Counted from the first letter of the stretch, positions 21,485-32,488 are shown. The stretch is DNA of 64,000 nt from Sorghum bicolor (GCF_000003195.3 NC_012870.2:18406501-18470500); one strand, 5' to 3'. Numbers and translations: made by a program. Notes: generated by a model from the sequence alone, not told the origin.

Positions 21485-24140
21485 ATGATGGCGAGCACGG
21501 CGTCAGCGACCGCCGCCGCCGCCGCCGCGGCATTCGGGGCTGCCGCCAAGCCGCGGGGATCGTCGTCGGCCCCCTGCGCAAGGGTGGCCGCCGGCGGCAG
21601 GCGGCGCTCCGGGGTGGTGGTGCGGTGCGACGCCGGCGTGGAGGCCCAGGTGCAGGCGGTGGCCAAGGCCGCCAGCATCGCCGCGCTCGAGCAGTTCAAG
21701 ATCTCCGCCGACCGTGAGTGCCTTGCCCTCAAATCCGCCGCCGCTGTTACCTTCCCTGTAACGTTGGGATGCCTCGGATTGTGCCGGCCCGGCGAACTGA
21801 TTCATGGATCATTTGCTTCGCTTCCAAACTATTGCTGCTGCATCATTTGCGTCGCTTCCAAACTATTGCTGCTGCAGTTGGGATTAGTTTTGGTCGGGTA
21901 CAGGTCAAAAAGGTGGGGTTGGTTTGGGGAGGAAAAAGAGTAGGTGTGAACTTGCATTGTCCTGTTGCAATTTTGCCTTGACCAAGCCTAACCTGAATGT
22001 TCATTGCACTGCTATTCATTAGAAATGTTCGCTGCCTAACTTCTTGCTAAGTAAAATTGGTATGTGAAGTAGGAGACCAGGTCGCATGGCATCAAAGAGA
22101 AATTAGCTTCTGCCATTTTGCAAGGGGTCGTGGGGATGAGGAAACTTGCATCCCGATTGGAACATCGATTAGTTTTCTTTCTGAACTGAGTCAGGCCGAC
22201 AATAGGGAGTGGAAAGTTACAATCTGGGGATTTGTTCAAGCAGTTAACTGATTGTGGAGCTATATGTTTCACAGATTGGTGGAGCTTCTGTTTGTTTACA
22301 TATGTTCGATGGTGAAAAATTAAAGGACTATCTTATCTATATCCACCAAAATTACATGTTGTAAGAACCTAGGAGTAAATGATAGTGTATGCATATTTAA
22401 CTGTATTCCTATTGGTCATGCATTTTGTGCAGAAATGTTTTGGGGGTTCTTTTGTTTTGGTCATATTCATCTAGTGTGAGCATGTTATTTTTACCCTTTA
22501 GAATTTGCTTGAATAAACATCTTTGAAAATAAATTAATAGAGCTTTATATTGATGTGCAACTATATCCAAATTATCTATTTCAGAAATAAATTGCTTTGC
22601 TCTGTGCAGTGTTTGACAATGTTTTAACTTTATATTCACTACCAGGGTACATGAAGGAAAGGAGTAGCATAGCTGTGATAGGCCTCAGTGTGCACACAGC
22701 ACCTGTGGAGATGCGTGAAAAACTTGCGGTTGCAGAGGAACTATGGCCCCGTGCTATTCAAGAACTTACAAGTCTAAACCATATTGAAGAGGCTGCTGTT
22801 CTTAGTACCTGTAATAGAATGGAAATTTATGTGGTGGCCCTATCATGGAACCGAGGTATCAGAGAAGTAGTGGACTGGATGTCAAAGGTGAGAACCAATT
22901 GATCAACTCTATTTGTTCAGTCTGTTGTCTTTTTGCCCCAGTTTCTTGGCTGCTCAGAGACAGATTAGGAGAGATTCCCTAATGCGTGTTTTTTAACGAT
23001 TCGCAGAAAAGTGGTATTCCTGCTTCTGAGCTTAGGGAGCATCTGTTCATGCTGCGTGACAGTGATGCTACACGCCATCTGTTTGAGGTATCGGCTGGGC
23101 TGGACTCTTTGGTTCTGGGTGAAGGACAAATCCTTGCTCAAGTTAAACAAGTTGTGAGAAGTGGACAAAACAGTGGAGGCCTGGGAAAGAACATTGATAG
23201 AATGTTCAAGGATGCAATTACAGCTGGAAAGCGTGTGCGTTCTGAGACTAACATATCATCTGGTGCTGTTTCTGTCAGTTCAGCGGCAGTTGAATTGGCC
23301 CTGATGAAGCTTCCAAAGTCTGAAGCCCTGTCAGCTAGGATGCTTTTGATTGGTGCTGGCAAAATGGGAAAATTAGTGATCAAACATCTGATTGCCAAAG
23401 GATGCAAGAAGGTGGTTGTGGTCAACCGTTCAGTGGAAAGGGTGGATGCAATCCGTGAGGAGACGAAAGATATCGAGATTGTGTACAGGCCGCTCTCAGA
23501 GATGTATGAAGCTGCAGCTGAAGCTGACGTGGTGTTCACGAGCACTGCATCTGAAACCCCATTGTTCACAAAAGAGCACGCAGATGCACTTCCCACTATT
23601 TCTGATGCCATGGGTGGTGTTCGGCTTTTCATCGACATATCTGTCCCAAGGAATGTCAGTGCGTGTGTCTCTGAAATTGGCTCTGCACGAGTATACAATG
23701 TTGATGACCTGAAAGAGGTGGTGGAAGCCAACAAGGAAGACCGTCTCAGGAAGGCAATGGAGGCGCAGACAATCATCACTGAAGAGCTGAAACGGTTTGA
23801 GGCATGGAGGGACTCTCTGGAGACCGTTCCAACCATCAAGAAGCTGAGGTCATATGCCGACAGGATCCGGGCCTCGGAGCTCGAGAAGTGCCTGCAGAAG
23901 ATCGGGGATGATGTTCTCACCAAAAAGATGAGGAGAGCTATCGAGGAGCTAAGCACCGGCATTGTGAACAAGCTCCTCCACGGTCCGCTGCAGCACCTGA
24001 GGTGCGATGGCAGTAACAGCCGCACCCTTGATGAAACGCTCGAGAACATGCACGCTCTCAACCGGATGTTCAGCCTCGACACTGAGAAGGCGATCATCGA
24101 GCAGAAGATCAAGGCTAAGGTGGAGAAGACCCAAAATTGA
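21485..24140 (+). CDS. HEMA1: Glutamyl-tRNA reductase, chloroplast precursor
   Basis: Three exons, 21485-21713, 22646-22887 and 23007-24140, with consensus GT-AG sites (first donor GTGAGT), give 534 residues, the usual plant length. The enzyme reduces glutamyl-tRNA with NADPH to glutamate-1-semialdehyde in the plastid stroma, the committed step to chlorophyll and heme. The Ala-rich N-terminus is a transit peptide. The catalytic domain has [17 protein letters not shown] and STCNR with the nucleophile Cys at about 132. [17 protein letters not shown] follows. The NADPH site GAGKMG is at about 273-278, and the C-terminal dimerisation helix region is intact. In plants the enzyme is controlled by light, by FLU and by heme. 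The ATG is one of two adjacent codons; the first is chosen. Nothing appears broken. Confidence 0.97.
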
Positions 24141-24473
24141 GGACATGAAGCAATTTTTCTTAACCGTGTATACATACCCTCCAATCCGATTCCAATTTTT
24201 TTGATCATTTCACTTACTGAGCTCCTCCCCTGCTTGCTGAGACGTCAACTGTGCCGCACATTAGCGCCATGGCAGCAGCTCATTCTGTTGAGATAGAGTG
24301 GCAAATTGTCTCTACTCCAGCTGCTTTTCTTTGTACATTATTGCTTGAGCTGCTGTGACAAGAGCTCCATTCTTCGTAATCTTAAGCTATATACTTTATT
24401 CGGACGACAGGAATCTATCGATGTGGCTGATGTTGTTTCCCCTTTGGCATTATACTTGTAAGGTTTACTATAT
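24141..24473. other. 3' flank of HEMA
   Basis: Presumed 3' UTR and downstream flank. No other feature is seen. Confidence 0.4.
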
Positions 24474-25487
24474 GAGAGGATTATCTATTTGGCACTGAAA
24501 CAAATAACTCTTCCATATATAGCACTTCAAAATTTGAACTTCCTTATCTAGCACCGACTTGAAATTTCCTTCTGTAAATGGCACTACCGTCCATTTGATA
24601 AACTAACGGTGTCAAGTGATAGCTAAAATGACATGTATGCCCTTTCTGTGTAGCAGCAAGATGTACAATCTGCTTGTGAATTACTCCCTCATCTCAAAAT
24701 ACAAGTTATTCTAAGAATCTTGGAGAGTCGAACCATTCCAAGTTTAACCAAAATATGATATCATAATAACATTTATGATTACATTAAGTTTTTCATTAGT
24801 TATATTTTCATAGTAATATCTATTTGATGTCATAAACTTTTCTATTATGTTGGTTAAACTTGAAATGTTTTGATTCTTCAAGATTTTTCGAATGACTTGT
24901 AAATTGGGACGGAAGGAGTATAAAACATGTTGTCAAATAGCACCGGAAGCAAATATGTGGCCATTCATCGCATCCATCGTGCACAGCAGGAGGAACATCT
25001 AGGACGCATACACTCGTATTACATTGCTACCGGGAGTAACTGAAATCTGTCGTAGCAAAAGTGTACAGAATTTCCCTTCAACGTCCGGTACAAGCCCACT
25101 CACGAACAACACCTGCATAGCTCTGGAAGAACGCGATGATCGACGCAAAAATCCAGGCCCAGATAGGCGAACAGCTGAGATGGGCGTTGGTTCCTCCAAA
25201 TCTGCGCGACGAACCGCGGGAGAAATCGCGGGAGCGCTCGACTGCTCGGGGAAGACGGTCGCGGGGGCTTGGCCAAAATCGGATGCGGGAGCAATAGATG
25301 GAGGGGTATGATGGACATATGGAGAAAAAACTGACATGCTCAACACGGGATTAACAGATGGACGGTGAAAATGGATGGTAGTGCTATTTATGAAAGAAAA
25401 TTTTAAGTTGGTGCTAGTATAAGTTTAAATTTTCGAGTGCTATATACAAAAGAGTAATTTGTTTCAGTACCAAATAGATAATTCTCT
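24474..25487. mobile_element. MULE-like element with long terminal inverted repeats
   Basis: The first 130 bases or so (GAGAGGATTATCTATTTGGC, then TTGAACTTCCTTATCTAGCACC) recur inverted at about 25345-25487. Target-like flanks TTTACT lie on both sides, close to the 9-bp type of Mutator elements but imperfect. The centre at 25030-25310 is GC-rich and could be captured host sequence, with no recognised product. A Stowaway element is nested at 24684-24918. Confidence 0.65.
24684..24918. mobile_element. Stowaway MITE nested in the MULE-like element
   Basis: Starts CTCCCTCATCTCAAAATACA and ends TTGTAAATTGGGACGGAAGGAG, flanked by TA. Confidence 0.8.
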
Positions 25488-25548
25488 TTACTGATATTGT
25501 ATACCTTTTACGTTAGCCCTGTATTCAGATTGTTGAGCGCATTAACAT

Positions 25549-25656
25549 TTCCAAAGAGTTTAACCTTGTTTCTGTAGAGGCCGGATTGGTTTGAGTCATA
25601 TGCACTTAATTTCTTCTGTTTATTTCCAAAGAGTTTAACCTTGTTTCTGTAGAGGC
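25549..25656. repeat. Short direct repeat
   Basis: A 35-38 base string starting TTTCCAAAGAGTTTAACC occurs at 25549 and again at 25622 with one difference. Confidence 0.85.
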
Positions 25657-26456
25657 TGGAGTTGGAGCTGGAGCTCGATGTCTCCTAATATATTTTGTTA
25701 TTATTCTAAAATAAATTACCACACATCATGAATATTAATCAAGCTGCTTTTTTCATATTTAATACTTCTAATCAGTATCCAAATATCTTGCTCACCTGTT
25801 GCCCACTGCTGCAACTATACTCACCTCCTGCTCGGTGCACAACTACAACCTTCACCTCCTGCTACATTTCTACCTCCACCTCCCTCACCACATGGATGGG
25901 AGGCAATTGTAAGCAGTAGCACCTGGTTTATTGTCATCGTGTTTTGTGTCTGTGTTAGTAGTTTTGGCCATTGCGGCTACCGGTTGGTTTTGTTACTCCT
26001 AATACAAAGAGAAGAGAACGGGAAGTCATCCAGGCGATATTGAGCTACAGGCGTTGTCGTCGCGGAGGACGAACCAACTGGAGACGATGTTACCTCCGAC
26101 TTCAACAATTCTGTCCACACCGACCCTAGCATTTGTTTACTTCATCACAAGAATTGAATATGCACTTTATATAGGAACTGAATGTACCGTTTTTTGCTAA
26201 GATTAATAATGTGGGAGTATATTAAGCTTTTGTTTACTAGTGACCTCCATGCTTACTGTTGTCACCACAATGACCGGCGGCAGCCGCAGTTTAAGTTGCA
26301 TCTTTGATACTTAGAAGAGAAATCGTACAATTCTCAGAGTTCTTTTGGGTGCTTAGTTTGACAATTATGTGGCATCATATTTTTGTGAGTTATCTAAGTC
26401 TATTTGACATAAGCATTAGTATATCGTCCTACAATACATCTGCTCTACTACCCTTA
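25657..26456. other. Gap without a recognised gene
   Basis: Includes CACCTCC-rich stretches (25820-25890) with no recognised coding content. Confidence 0.4.
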
Positions 26457-26691
26457 GGCCTTGTTTAGTTCATCCCGAAATTCAAAAACTTTTCAAGATT
26501 CCCTGTCACATCAAATCTTGTGCCACATGCATGAAGTACTAGATATAGAAGAAAACAAAAACTAATTGCACGGTTTATCTATAATTTACGAGACAAATTT
26601 TTTGAGCCTAGTTAGTTTATGATTGGACAATATTTGCCACAAACAAACGAAAATGCCAAAATCTAAAATCTTTTCAGAACTAAACAAGGCC
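26457..26691. mobile_element. Tourist-like MITE with TTA duplication
   Basis: Starts GGCCTTGTTTAGTTC and ends GAACTAAACAAGGCC, with TTA immediately on both sides (26454-26456 and 26692-26694). Confidence 0.9.
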
Positions 26692-26909
26692 TTAGTTTCC
26701 TTTGATTAGAATGAATTCATGCTGATCTGTAACAATCTAGGTGGCCACGCAGATCGCCCGTTCCAGTTGACAAGATAGAGTATCATTTACCGGGAGTCAA
26801 AGGATATCAGATTGCGACAGTTAGAAACATGTGACCATATGCCTGCAACTTCCCTGTGAATTAAGTTGTACTGTCCTTGATCTCCTACTCCTAGGCAGCA
26901 ATCATATAT

Positions 26910-27148
26910 GGCCTTGTTTAGTTCACTCTGAAAACTAAAAAGTTTTTAAGATTCTCTGTCACATCGAATCTTGTGGCAAATGTATGAAACATTAAATATA
27001 GACGAAAACAAAAACTAATTACACAGTTTAGTTGTAAATCACGAGACGAATCTTTTAATTCTAGTTAGTCTATGATTGGATAATATTTGTCACAAACAAA
27101 CGAAAGTGCTACAGTACAAGTTTTCACTTTTCGGAACTAAACAAGGCC
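26910..27148. mobile_element. Tourist-like MITE
   Basis: Starts GGCCTTGTTTAGTTC and ends GGAACTAAACAAGGCC, in the same orientation as the copy 220 bases upstream. Confidence 0.88.
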
Positions 27149-27752
27149 TAAGCCACCATGTCTAGGAAATGGTTTGAGACGTACGGTATGGTTTTGGTTT
27201 GGATTTGGGAGGGTGAGTGGTGGGATGGTCTGGGCCTCTGTGGTTCAATGTTCTTTCAGGGAACAGTTGATGTGCTCTGTTCAGGGCGATGTCATTGTTC
27301 GGTGCCGAAGAAGAAAGGGAACCCAGGAGCCGGGCGGGACGACGCTCATCAGTGTGAACCTCTTGATCGCGAGGCCCCGGCCCTCCCAACTCCCATGCGT
27401 CCATCGTTTTCGCGCGGTCACATCTTGGACGACCGCGAGCAATCCGGGGAGGAAAACCAGGGTTCAGTTGCTTGCTGTAGCCAGCTCAGCTGTCGAGGAC
27501 GAGGTGTACTCTGTCTCTGCAGCGGGGCTGCAGTTAATGACTGAAACCTTCACAGGTTCAGGCATGTGACATGCATGGTTCCAGACTTCCGGTTCCTTGG
27601 AACACTCATCATGCTTCTACTACTTGCGGATGGAACACTGTGGCGTTGTCCGAGAATTTTAAGTTCAGGTTTGTTTGGTTTCCCTGACATTGAAGCGCAG
27701 TGCAGTGCAAGAAATTCACTCACGTGGCATGAAATCCATGTAAAATAGAATA
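27149..27752. other. Gap with unrecognised open frames
   Basis: GC-rich stretch (27290-27550) with overlapping + strand frames. I recognise no product and cannot rule out a captured exon. Confidence 0.35.
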
Positions 27753-27886
27753 CTCCCTTGATCTAAAAGTTGTTTTAGACAAGGTATCATTTTTTCCTAA
27801 ATATTTTTTTATAAAAATAAGAGGTTAAAATCGTGTTTTGGAGATCGTAATGCTGTCCTAAACGATTTTTAAATCCTATACGAGAG
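27753..27886. mobile_element. Internally deleted Stowaway MITE
   Basis: Both ends match the element at 16715-16973 (ATTTTTTTATAAAAATAAGA, GTCCTAAACGATTTTTAAAT), but the middle half is missing. TA is present on both sides. Confidence 0.75.
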
Positions 27887-28438
27887 TATTGGTATTTCTT
27901 TTGTTCATTCGTTTATGAAGTAGAAAAGGCAATGTGGCTATGACTCTAACCGACCTAGCACTGATGGCTGATGGACACCTGTGTACTCTGGCCTTTGATG
28001 TCAAACTATTACACCTACCAATGAACAAATGATACGGTGCAGTTTGTGCTCTTCTGCGCCCGTCAAAGACTTCTACGTCATGCAAAGCAGAGACATGCAT
28101 GTCTTCTAGCCCAATGTGTACACATCAGCCATTGCAAAGTCCCGGCTCTATCCTGGCACATTTTTTTTTCTTTTTTCTGATAGTAGAGCAACAGAGCATG
28201 GCCATGTGACATGTGAGTGAGGGTTTCAGCGTAACTGCCAAAGCAAACAAACTCTTCTTGAAATTTATGCGCACTGTTCTCTTCAAGACATGCCGTAATT
28301 TAATTAATATTATATAAGAGATCAATCTGTCACGACGTCACGTCGCCGATGAGAAGTCAAGTCTGTGCTCATCATGGCATTTACTTCTTTAGACTTCCAA
28401 TGGAAAAGTAGTTGGCGATCCATAAATCTTCTTCTCAC
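27887..28438. other. Upstream region of the first CLE gene
   Basis: No repeat or gene is recognised. It becomes the promoter of the CLE gene at its right end. Confidence 0.4.
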
Positions 28439-28445
28439 TATAAAG
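28439..28445 (+). promoter_or_regulatory. TATA box of the first CLE gene
   Basis: TATAAAG 125-131 bases before the ATG, followed by an AC-rich leader. Confidence 0.55.
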
Positions 28446-28569
28446 CACCAAAGCATCACATTTGTGTTCAGACAAACACAAACTTCTGGGTCCAGTTCTT
28501 CTTCCTCCTCTCTGATTCTCTCTACCTCACCTCTTCTCTAACGTTTCTCTTGAATCACAGCATCGAATC

Positions 28570-28845
28570 ATGGCGAGAAGACCTCTAAAAGCCAGGCCGA
28601 CGCTGGTGCTCATCAGTCTTCTTCTAATGGCAGACCTGGCAAGCGTCGGCTATGGCCGAAGAGTTGCAGAACTGGGTGTCTCAGGGGTCCGCGACAGCGG
28701 AGGCTCGCCGCCGGCCAAAGGCTGCTGCTTGTCCAACCAGGCATCTTCTTCAGCGTCAGGGCGACACCTTGGTGATTGCTGCAAGCACATGCACGTTGTG
28801 TCCAAGAGGTTGGTGCCCCAGGGGCCAAACCCTCTGCATAACTGA
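28570..28845 (+). CDS. CLE peptide hormone precursor, copy A
   Basis: Single exon, 91 residues. An N-terminal signal peptide (hydrophobic core at about 12-24) precedes a variable pro-region. The extreme C-terminus is RLVPQGPNPLHN (residues 80-91), a full match to the 12-residue CLE consensus with the Gly-Pro-Asn-Pro core and closing His-Asn. The mature peptide is secreted and read by leucine-rich receptor kinases that control meristem or vascular growth. KR just before the peptide may help processing. The pro-region is unusual for CLE proteins: it carries four Cys in two pairs (GCCL and DCCK). The receptor and tissue cannot be told from sequence. Confidence 0.9.
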   Translation: MARRPLKARPTLVLISLLLMADLASVGYGRRVAELGVSGVRDSGGSPPAKGCCLSNQASSSASGRHLGDCCKHMHVVSKRLVPQGPNPLHN

Positions 28846-29708
28846 AGGAGAAACCGTTCTGCACTTGCAACTTGCAACGAGAGATAGTCAGAGTTTTTTT
28901 TTTATGCTGCCATACAGAGTGATTAGTCAAGCTGTTAGTTCTTTCGTGAGGTCATGTAAGCTATAGGCTTATTAGAGCTTAGTTTGCTGCAACTAGTTCA
29001 TACGGTCTCTCTCTCACTTTTGTCACTTTTGAGAGCTGCTCTTCATCAGTCAGTCAGAGACTGAAACTTTGTAGTAATGGATGGTTGAGTGCAAAGCTCT
29101 TGCAGCAGAGGCCGGAATAAAATTCCTTTATCTACAAAATTCATTTTGATGATGAGAATTTTCACTGGGATTTGTGACTCTGACATTGTATTTTAATTCC
29201 CTACATGCATGCTTAACTGTTATAGTCTTTTCAATGGATTTTCTCAGATGACGATTGAAATTGTAGGATGGGAATCACATCTAGTGGTCAATTGCAGTGC
29301 AAACCCTCTCTGCAAGTGAAAAAATAGCACTAACTAACTAACTGCTCGTCCAAGACTGACTCGCATACAGATGCGTGTTCTTGTCCATGTGCAGTGCAGA
29401 CTAGAATAACATCAGCTCTGTGATGTCTTTGATAGAAATAGAATAGTGCTACGATGATTGGTGAGTTAGCCAGTAGTACACTCCAAGGGTTCTAAAAAAT
29501 AAACATCAGCCTTGTTGATTCCCAAACGCCTCGTGACAAGTGATGAAGTATGATCCAAATGCGTACCATTGTTTAGTCAGGCAGGTGGCAGCTGATAGAT
29601 TAAAGAAACAATGACAGTAGAGGATAATTTTTATTTTCTCTCTTCCGCTTCTCGTCTTTGAGTAGTTGATGGTAATTCATCAGAAAATGGCACAAGTAAA
29701 AGAAAGAT
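28846..29708. other. Gap between CLE copy A and the tandem repeat
   Basis: 3' UTR then unique sequence. No gene or repeat is recognised. Confidence 0.4.
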
Positions 29709-30535
29709 CTTATGTATTGTTCAGCTGTAACAGTCACGTAGGCTGGGTTTAAGAAAACTTAATGCGACATGATTGGAGTTGACGAACACGTTAGCACCGC
29801 GGCATTTTCTCTCAAAGAGTGGAAGAGGATAGGTGGGGACTGCTGGAAATTCTGCAATTTTTGGTCAGCTGGGTATATCCTTAATTGATGTTCTGAACTT
29901 TCAACTGTACGTGTGAGCAAAGAATGCAACTCTAAACTTGTTTGTCCTGTTGTTAATCCAAATGGACAGGGGGTTTTGACCCTGGAATGGAACTCTAGAA
30001 AATGTTAGACACCAGAATTAACTTTCTACCAAACTGCCCAAAGCCCCAAACAGGCGATGTAGGATCGTATTCACTGGATGCTCAGTCAACTTTGTGAATG
30101 GAATCTAAAGTCGGCTGCCGTCCAGCCCAACTGCTCTTATGTATTGTTCAGCTGTAACAGTCACGTAGGCTGTGGTTTAAGAAAACTTAATGCGACATGA
30201 TTGGAGTTGACGAACACGTTAGCACCGCGGCATTTTTATCAAAGAGTGAAGGGGATGGATAGGTGTGGACTGCTGAAAATTCTGCAATTTTTGGTCAACT
30301 CTAAACTTGTTTGTCCTGTTGTTAATCCGGATGGACATGGGTTTTTGAGTTTTGACCCTGGAATGGAACTCTAAAAAATTTTAGACACCAGAATTAACTT
30401 TCAAAAGATGGGCAGGATTACCTAGATGTGGCCAAACTGCCCAAACATGCGATGTAGGATCGTATTCACTAGATGTTCAGTCAACTTCGCTCTGGAATCT
30501 AAATTCGGCTGCCGTCTAGCCCAACTGCTCTTTTG
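29709..30535. repeat. Two tandem copies of a roughly 400-430 bp unit
   Basis: The stretch starting TTATGTATTGTTCAGCTGTA near 29710 restarts near 30138. The first 110 bases are nearly identical and the ends match again (GTCCAGCCCAACTGCTCTT and GTCTAGCCCAACTGCTCTT). Small insertions and deletions separate the copies. The pair ends about 290 bases before the second CLE gene. Confidence 0.88.
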
Positions 30536-30828
30536 CCCTCGAGTAATCATACAAGCAAGCCATGATGTCACACCATATGAGATATTCAGATGACGACGAA
30601 TCTGTCATGCATTAGACAAATGCAACATGTAAGCAATAATTAGACGAATCCAAAGCTGGAGTAGCAGCAAGGACACGCCACCCAACCCTGTGATGCTCTG
30701 CTACTTAACTCTGGAACTGAGCCCGCAGTCCTCGCCGATCAGCAATTCAGTTGAGCATCAACTTTTACTTGCCCCAACTCCATATCCCTTCCAGTCCAGC
30801 TTTCTTGCTCCTGTTCTCCACCACGTCA

Positions 30829-31089
30829 ATGAGGACTTCAACACGGCGTAGCCTGATGCTATTAGCATGCGTACTGCTAATCGCGGAGCTTACCAGCTTC
30901 AGTGAAGGGAGGCTAATCGTCGGCGTCGCTGGAGAAGACGAGAGGCCGCCGGCGTCTTCAGTGGAGGAGCAGATGTCCAAAATGGCAAGAGCGCAAGAAC
31001 ATCTTGGCAGTGGCTCTCCTCCCGGCCGAATGTATCAAGCGTCCGCAAGACCGGTGCCTCGAGGCTCAAATCCCCTGCATAATCGATAG
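30829..31089 (+). CDS. CLE peptide hormone precursor, copy B
   Basis: Single exon, 86 residues. A signal peptide with a basic start (RTSTRR) and hydrophobic core (LMLLACVLLIAEL) is followed by a variable acidic pro-region. The CLE motif RPVPRGSNPLHN is at residues 74-85, with one extra Arg at the end. Ser replaces the usual Pro after the conserved Gly, as seen in a few CLE peptides. The trailing Arg would have to be trimmed. It lies 2 kb downstream of copy A on the same strand, but the pro-regions share no obvious similarity. No clear TATA box is seen. Confidence 0.88.
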   Translation: MRTSTRRSLMLLACVLLIAELTSFSEGRLIVGVAGEDERPPASSVEEQMSKMARAQEHLGSGSPPGRMYQASARPVPRGSNPLHNR

Positions 31090-31295
31090 TTCAGGTGACC
31101 TCATTTTGTCTGGCAATCCGTAGAAGACAAGGCGCACTCACGACACACACCCTGTGCAAGGCTGGTCACGGCGGTGATAAGGGAGGCCTCGCCGTCGCCG
31201 GTGGCTTCGCTGAGCGTTGGCTGGACAAATGGGCATGGCAGTGGCAGACGACTGGAAGGAAGAAAAGGGAAAAAAATAGCGAAAGGCAAAAGCAA

Positions 31296-31598
31296 AAATG
31301 GTGGTCTGCCAGAGAGGGCACATGGGCCTAAGTGGGTCTGGAGTGCAGCGGCTCGTTATCCTTCCACCGTTGAAAGCGGGTGGTATTCGCTGCTCTGTTA
31401 AACCAGCCTCACGCAATGCCCACCGCTCTAGGTGCTGAGACACCAAGGCTTTCGCCAAAGTGCCCACAACCCACTACCAACTTGGAACGGGCGGGCCACA
31501 CACAATGCAACACCAAGCCCAGGTCCAAGCGCCACAATTGGCATCCACACCACCTTGTTGCCCCCGCTCGGGTGACAAGCAGTCGCTACTTGCTCAGC
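31296..31598 (-). ncRNA. SRP (7SL) RNA-like gene, copy 2
   Basis: The reverse-strand counterpart of the locus at 14.5 kb, aligning along its whole length. The Alu domain has GCTGAGC, then GCTTGTCACCCGAGCGGGGG and AAGGTGGTGTGGATGC. The S domain has GAGCAGCGAA, then ACGGTGGAAGGATAACG and GCCGCTGCACTCCAG. The last string is close to the matching 3' strand of animal 7SL RNA, which is a strong hint. The length of about 303 equals copy 1. It ends at a T5 run on the minus strand (31298-31294), a minimal Pol III terminator. Several stem positions differ from copy 1; whether the changes compensate decides which copy is functional. Confidence 0.72.
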
Positions 31599-31619
31599 GA
31601 GTGAGCCACTAAGTGATGG

Positions 31620-31663
31620 CTATTTAAGTTGGTGTTATGCTCTCTAAACAGGCAATGTGGTAC
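31620..31663 (-). promoter_or_regulatory. USE-like element and TATA box of SRP RNA copy 2
   Basis: On the minus strand GTACCACATTG (31663-31653) is followed after 25 bases by TTAAATAG (31627-31620), then the predicted RNA start 29 bases from the TATA start. Arrangement and spacing equal those of copy 1. Confidence 0.6.
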
Positions 31664-32415
31664 TAAACAGCACTAGTGTCATGTCAGCTGGCAAAGCTTT
31701 TGCTTTTGAGCCATTCTTAACTTGTGGGGAGAGAGTGGGCCTTTCATGTAATTTTGTCACCTTGGGCCATTCTTAACTTCTCTTGATGGTTGGGCTTGTC
31801 TGAAGAATTTTCACAAGTGCTGCACTGCTGGGTGAGAAAATGAAACTGTGAAAGTGGCCGCATCCAACAAGAAAGAAGGGCGTCAGGCGTCAGCTGCAAG
31901 AGCTGCTCACTTCCATAAGACCATAACGATATCAAGCCGTCAATCTGAGCTCTGTATCTCATTTCAGATACGGATGGAACTCAAATTACTGCTTAAACCT
32001 TCTTTCCTCCTTAATTGGATGACAGAACTTCTGCACTTATGTTCAAAAAAAAGAAGAAAAACTCAATTTAGTACCTGTTTTAAGAATACCTTTTTTTTTA
32101 GAAATCAGATTCTGACTCATCCTTAGAAACTGCTTCGCACCACTATGATTCGTCCATATTCATTGAAATTCCATACGCCACTGAAAATGGGACGTACTGC
32201 ATTCCTGGTGTAGTAGTGGTGTGCATCATGCATCACAACGTTACTGCAAGTACATGTAAATTTCTGTACAAAGGTACACCGTCGATGAACAATGAGATTC
32301 ACAAATCTCTGCATTAGATTTATAGCATAGTATAAGACAAGATGCAAGCATATGATTGTTTGAGTTATAGCACAGACACTTCAAGTTCACACAAATTTTG
32401 TATTGTAGAGCAAAT
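31664..32415. other. Gap without a recognised gene
   Basis: The first few dozen bases are shared with the flank of SRP RNA copy 1. The rest shows no recognised feature. Confidence 0.4.
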
Positions 32416-32428
32416 ATCTACTAGTCAT

Positions 32429-32475
32429 TCCTGTAGGGGCCTTTTGGCCCTTCCAGTTGCTTCAAAAAAAAAAAA
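32429..32475 (+). mobile_element. Short poly-A retroposon (SINE-tail type)
   Basis: A 47-base insert ending in about 12 A is bounded by the 13-base direct repeat ATCTACTAGTCAT (32416-32428 and 32476-32488). That is the footprint of target-primed reverse transcription. The body (CCTTTTGGCCCTTCCAGTTG) is too short to name a family. Confidence 0.75.
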
Positions 32476-32488
32476 ATCTACTAGTCAT

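Noticed and set aside
23138..24208. Long minus-strand frame of over 350 codons
   Set aside because: It is the antisense of HEMA exon 3, which is clearly the real coding strand.
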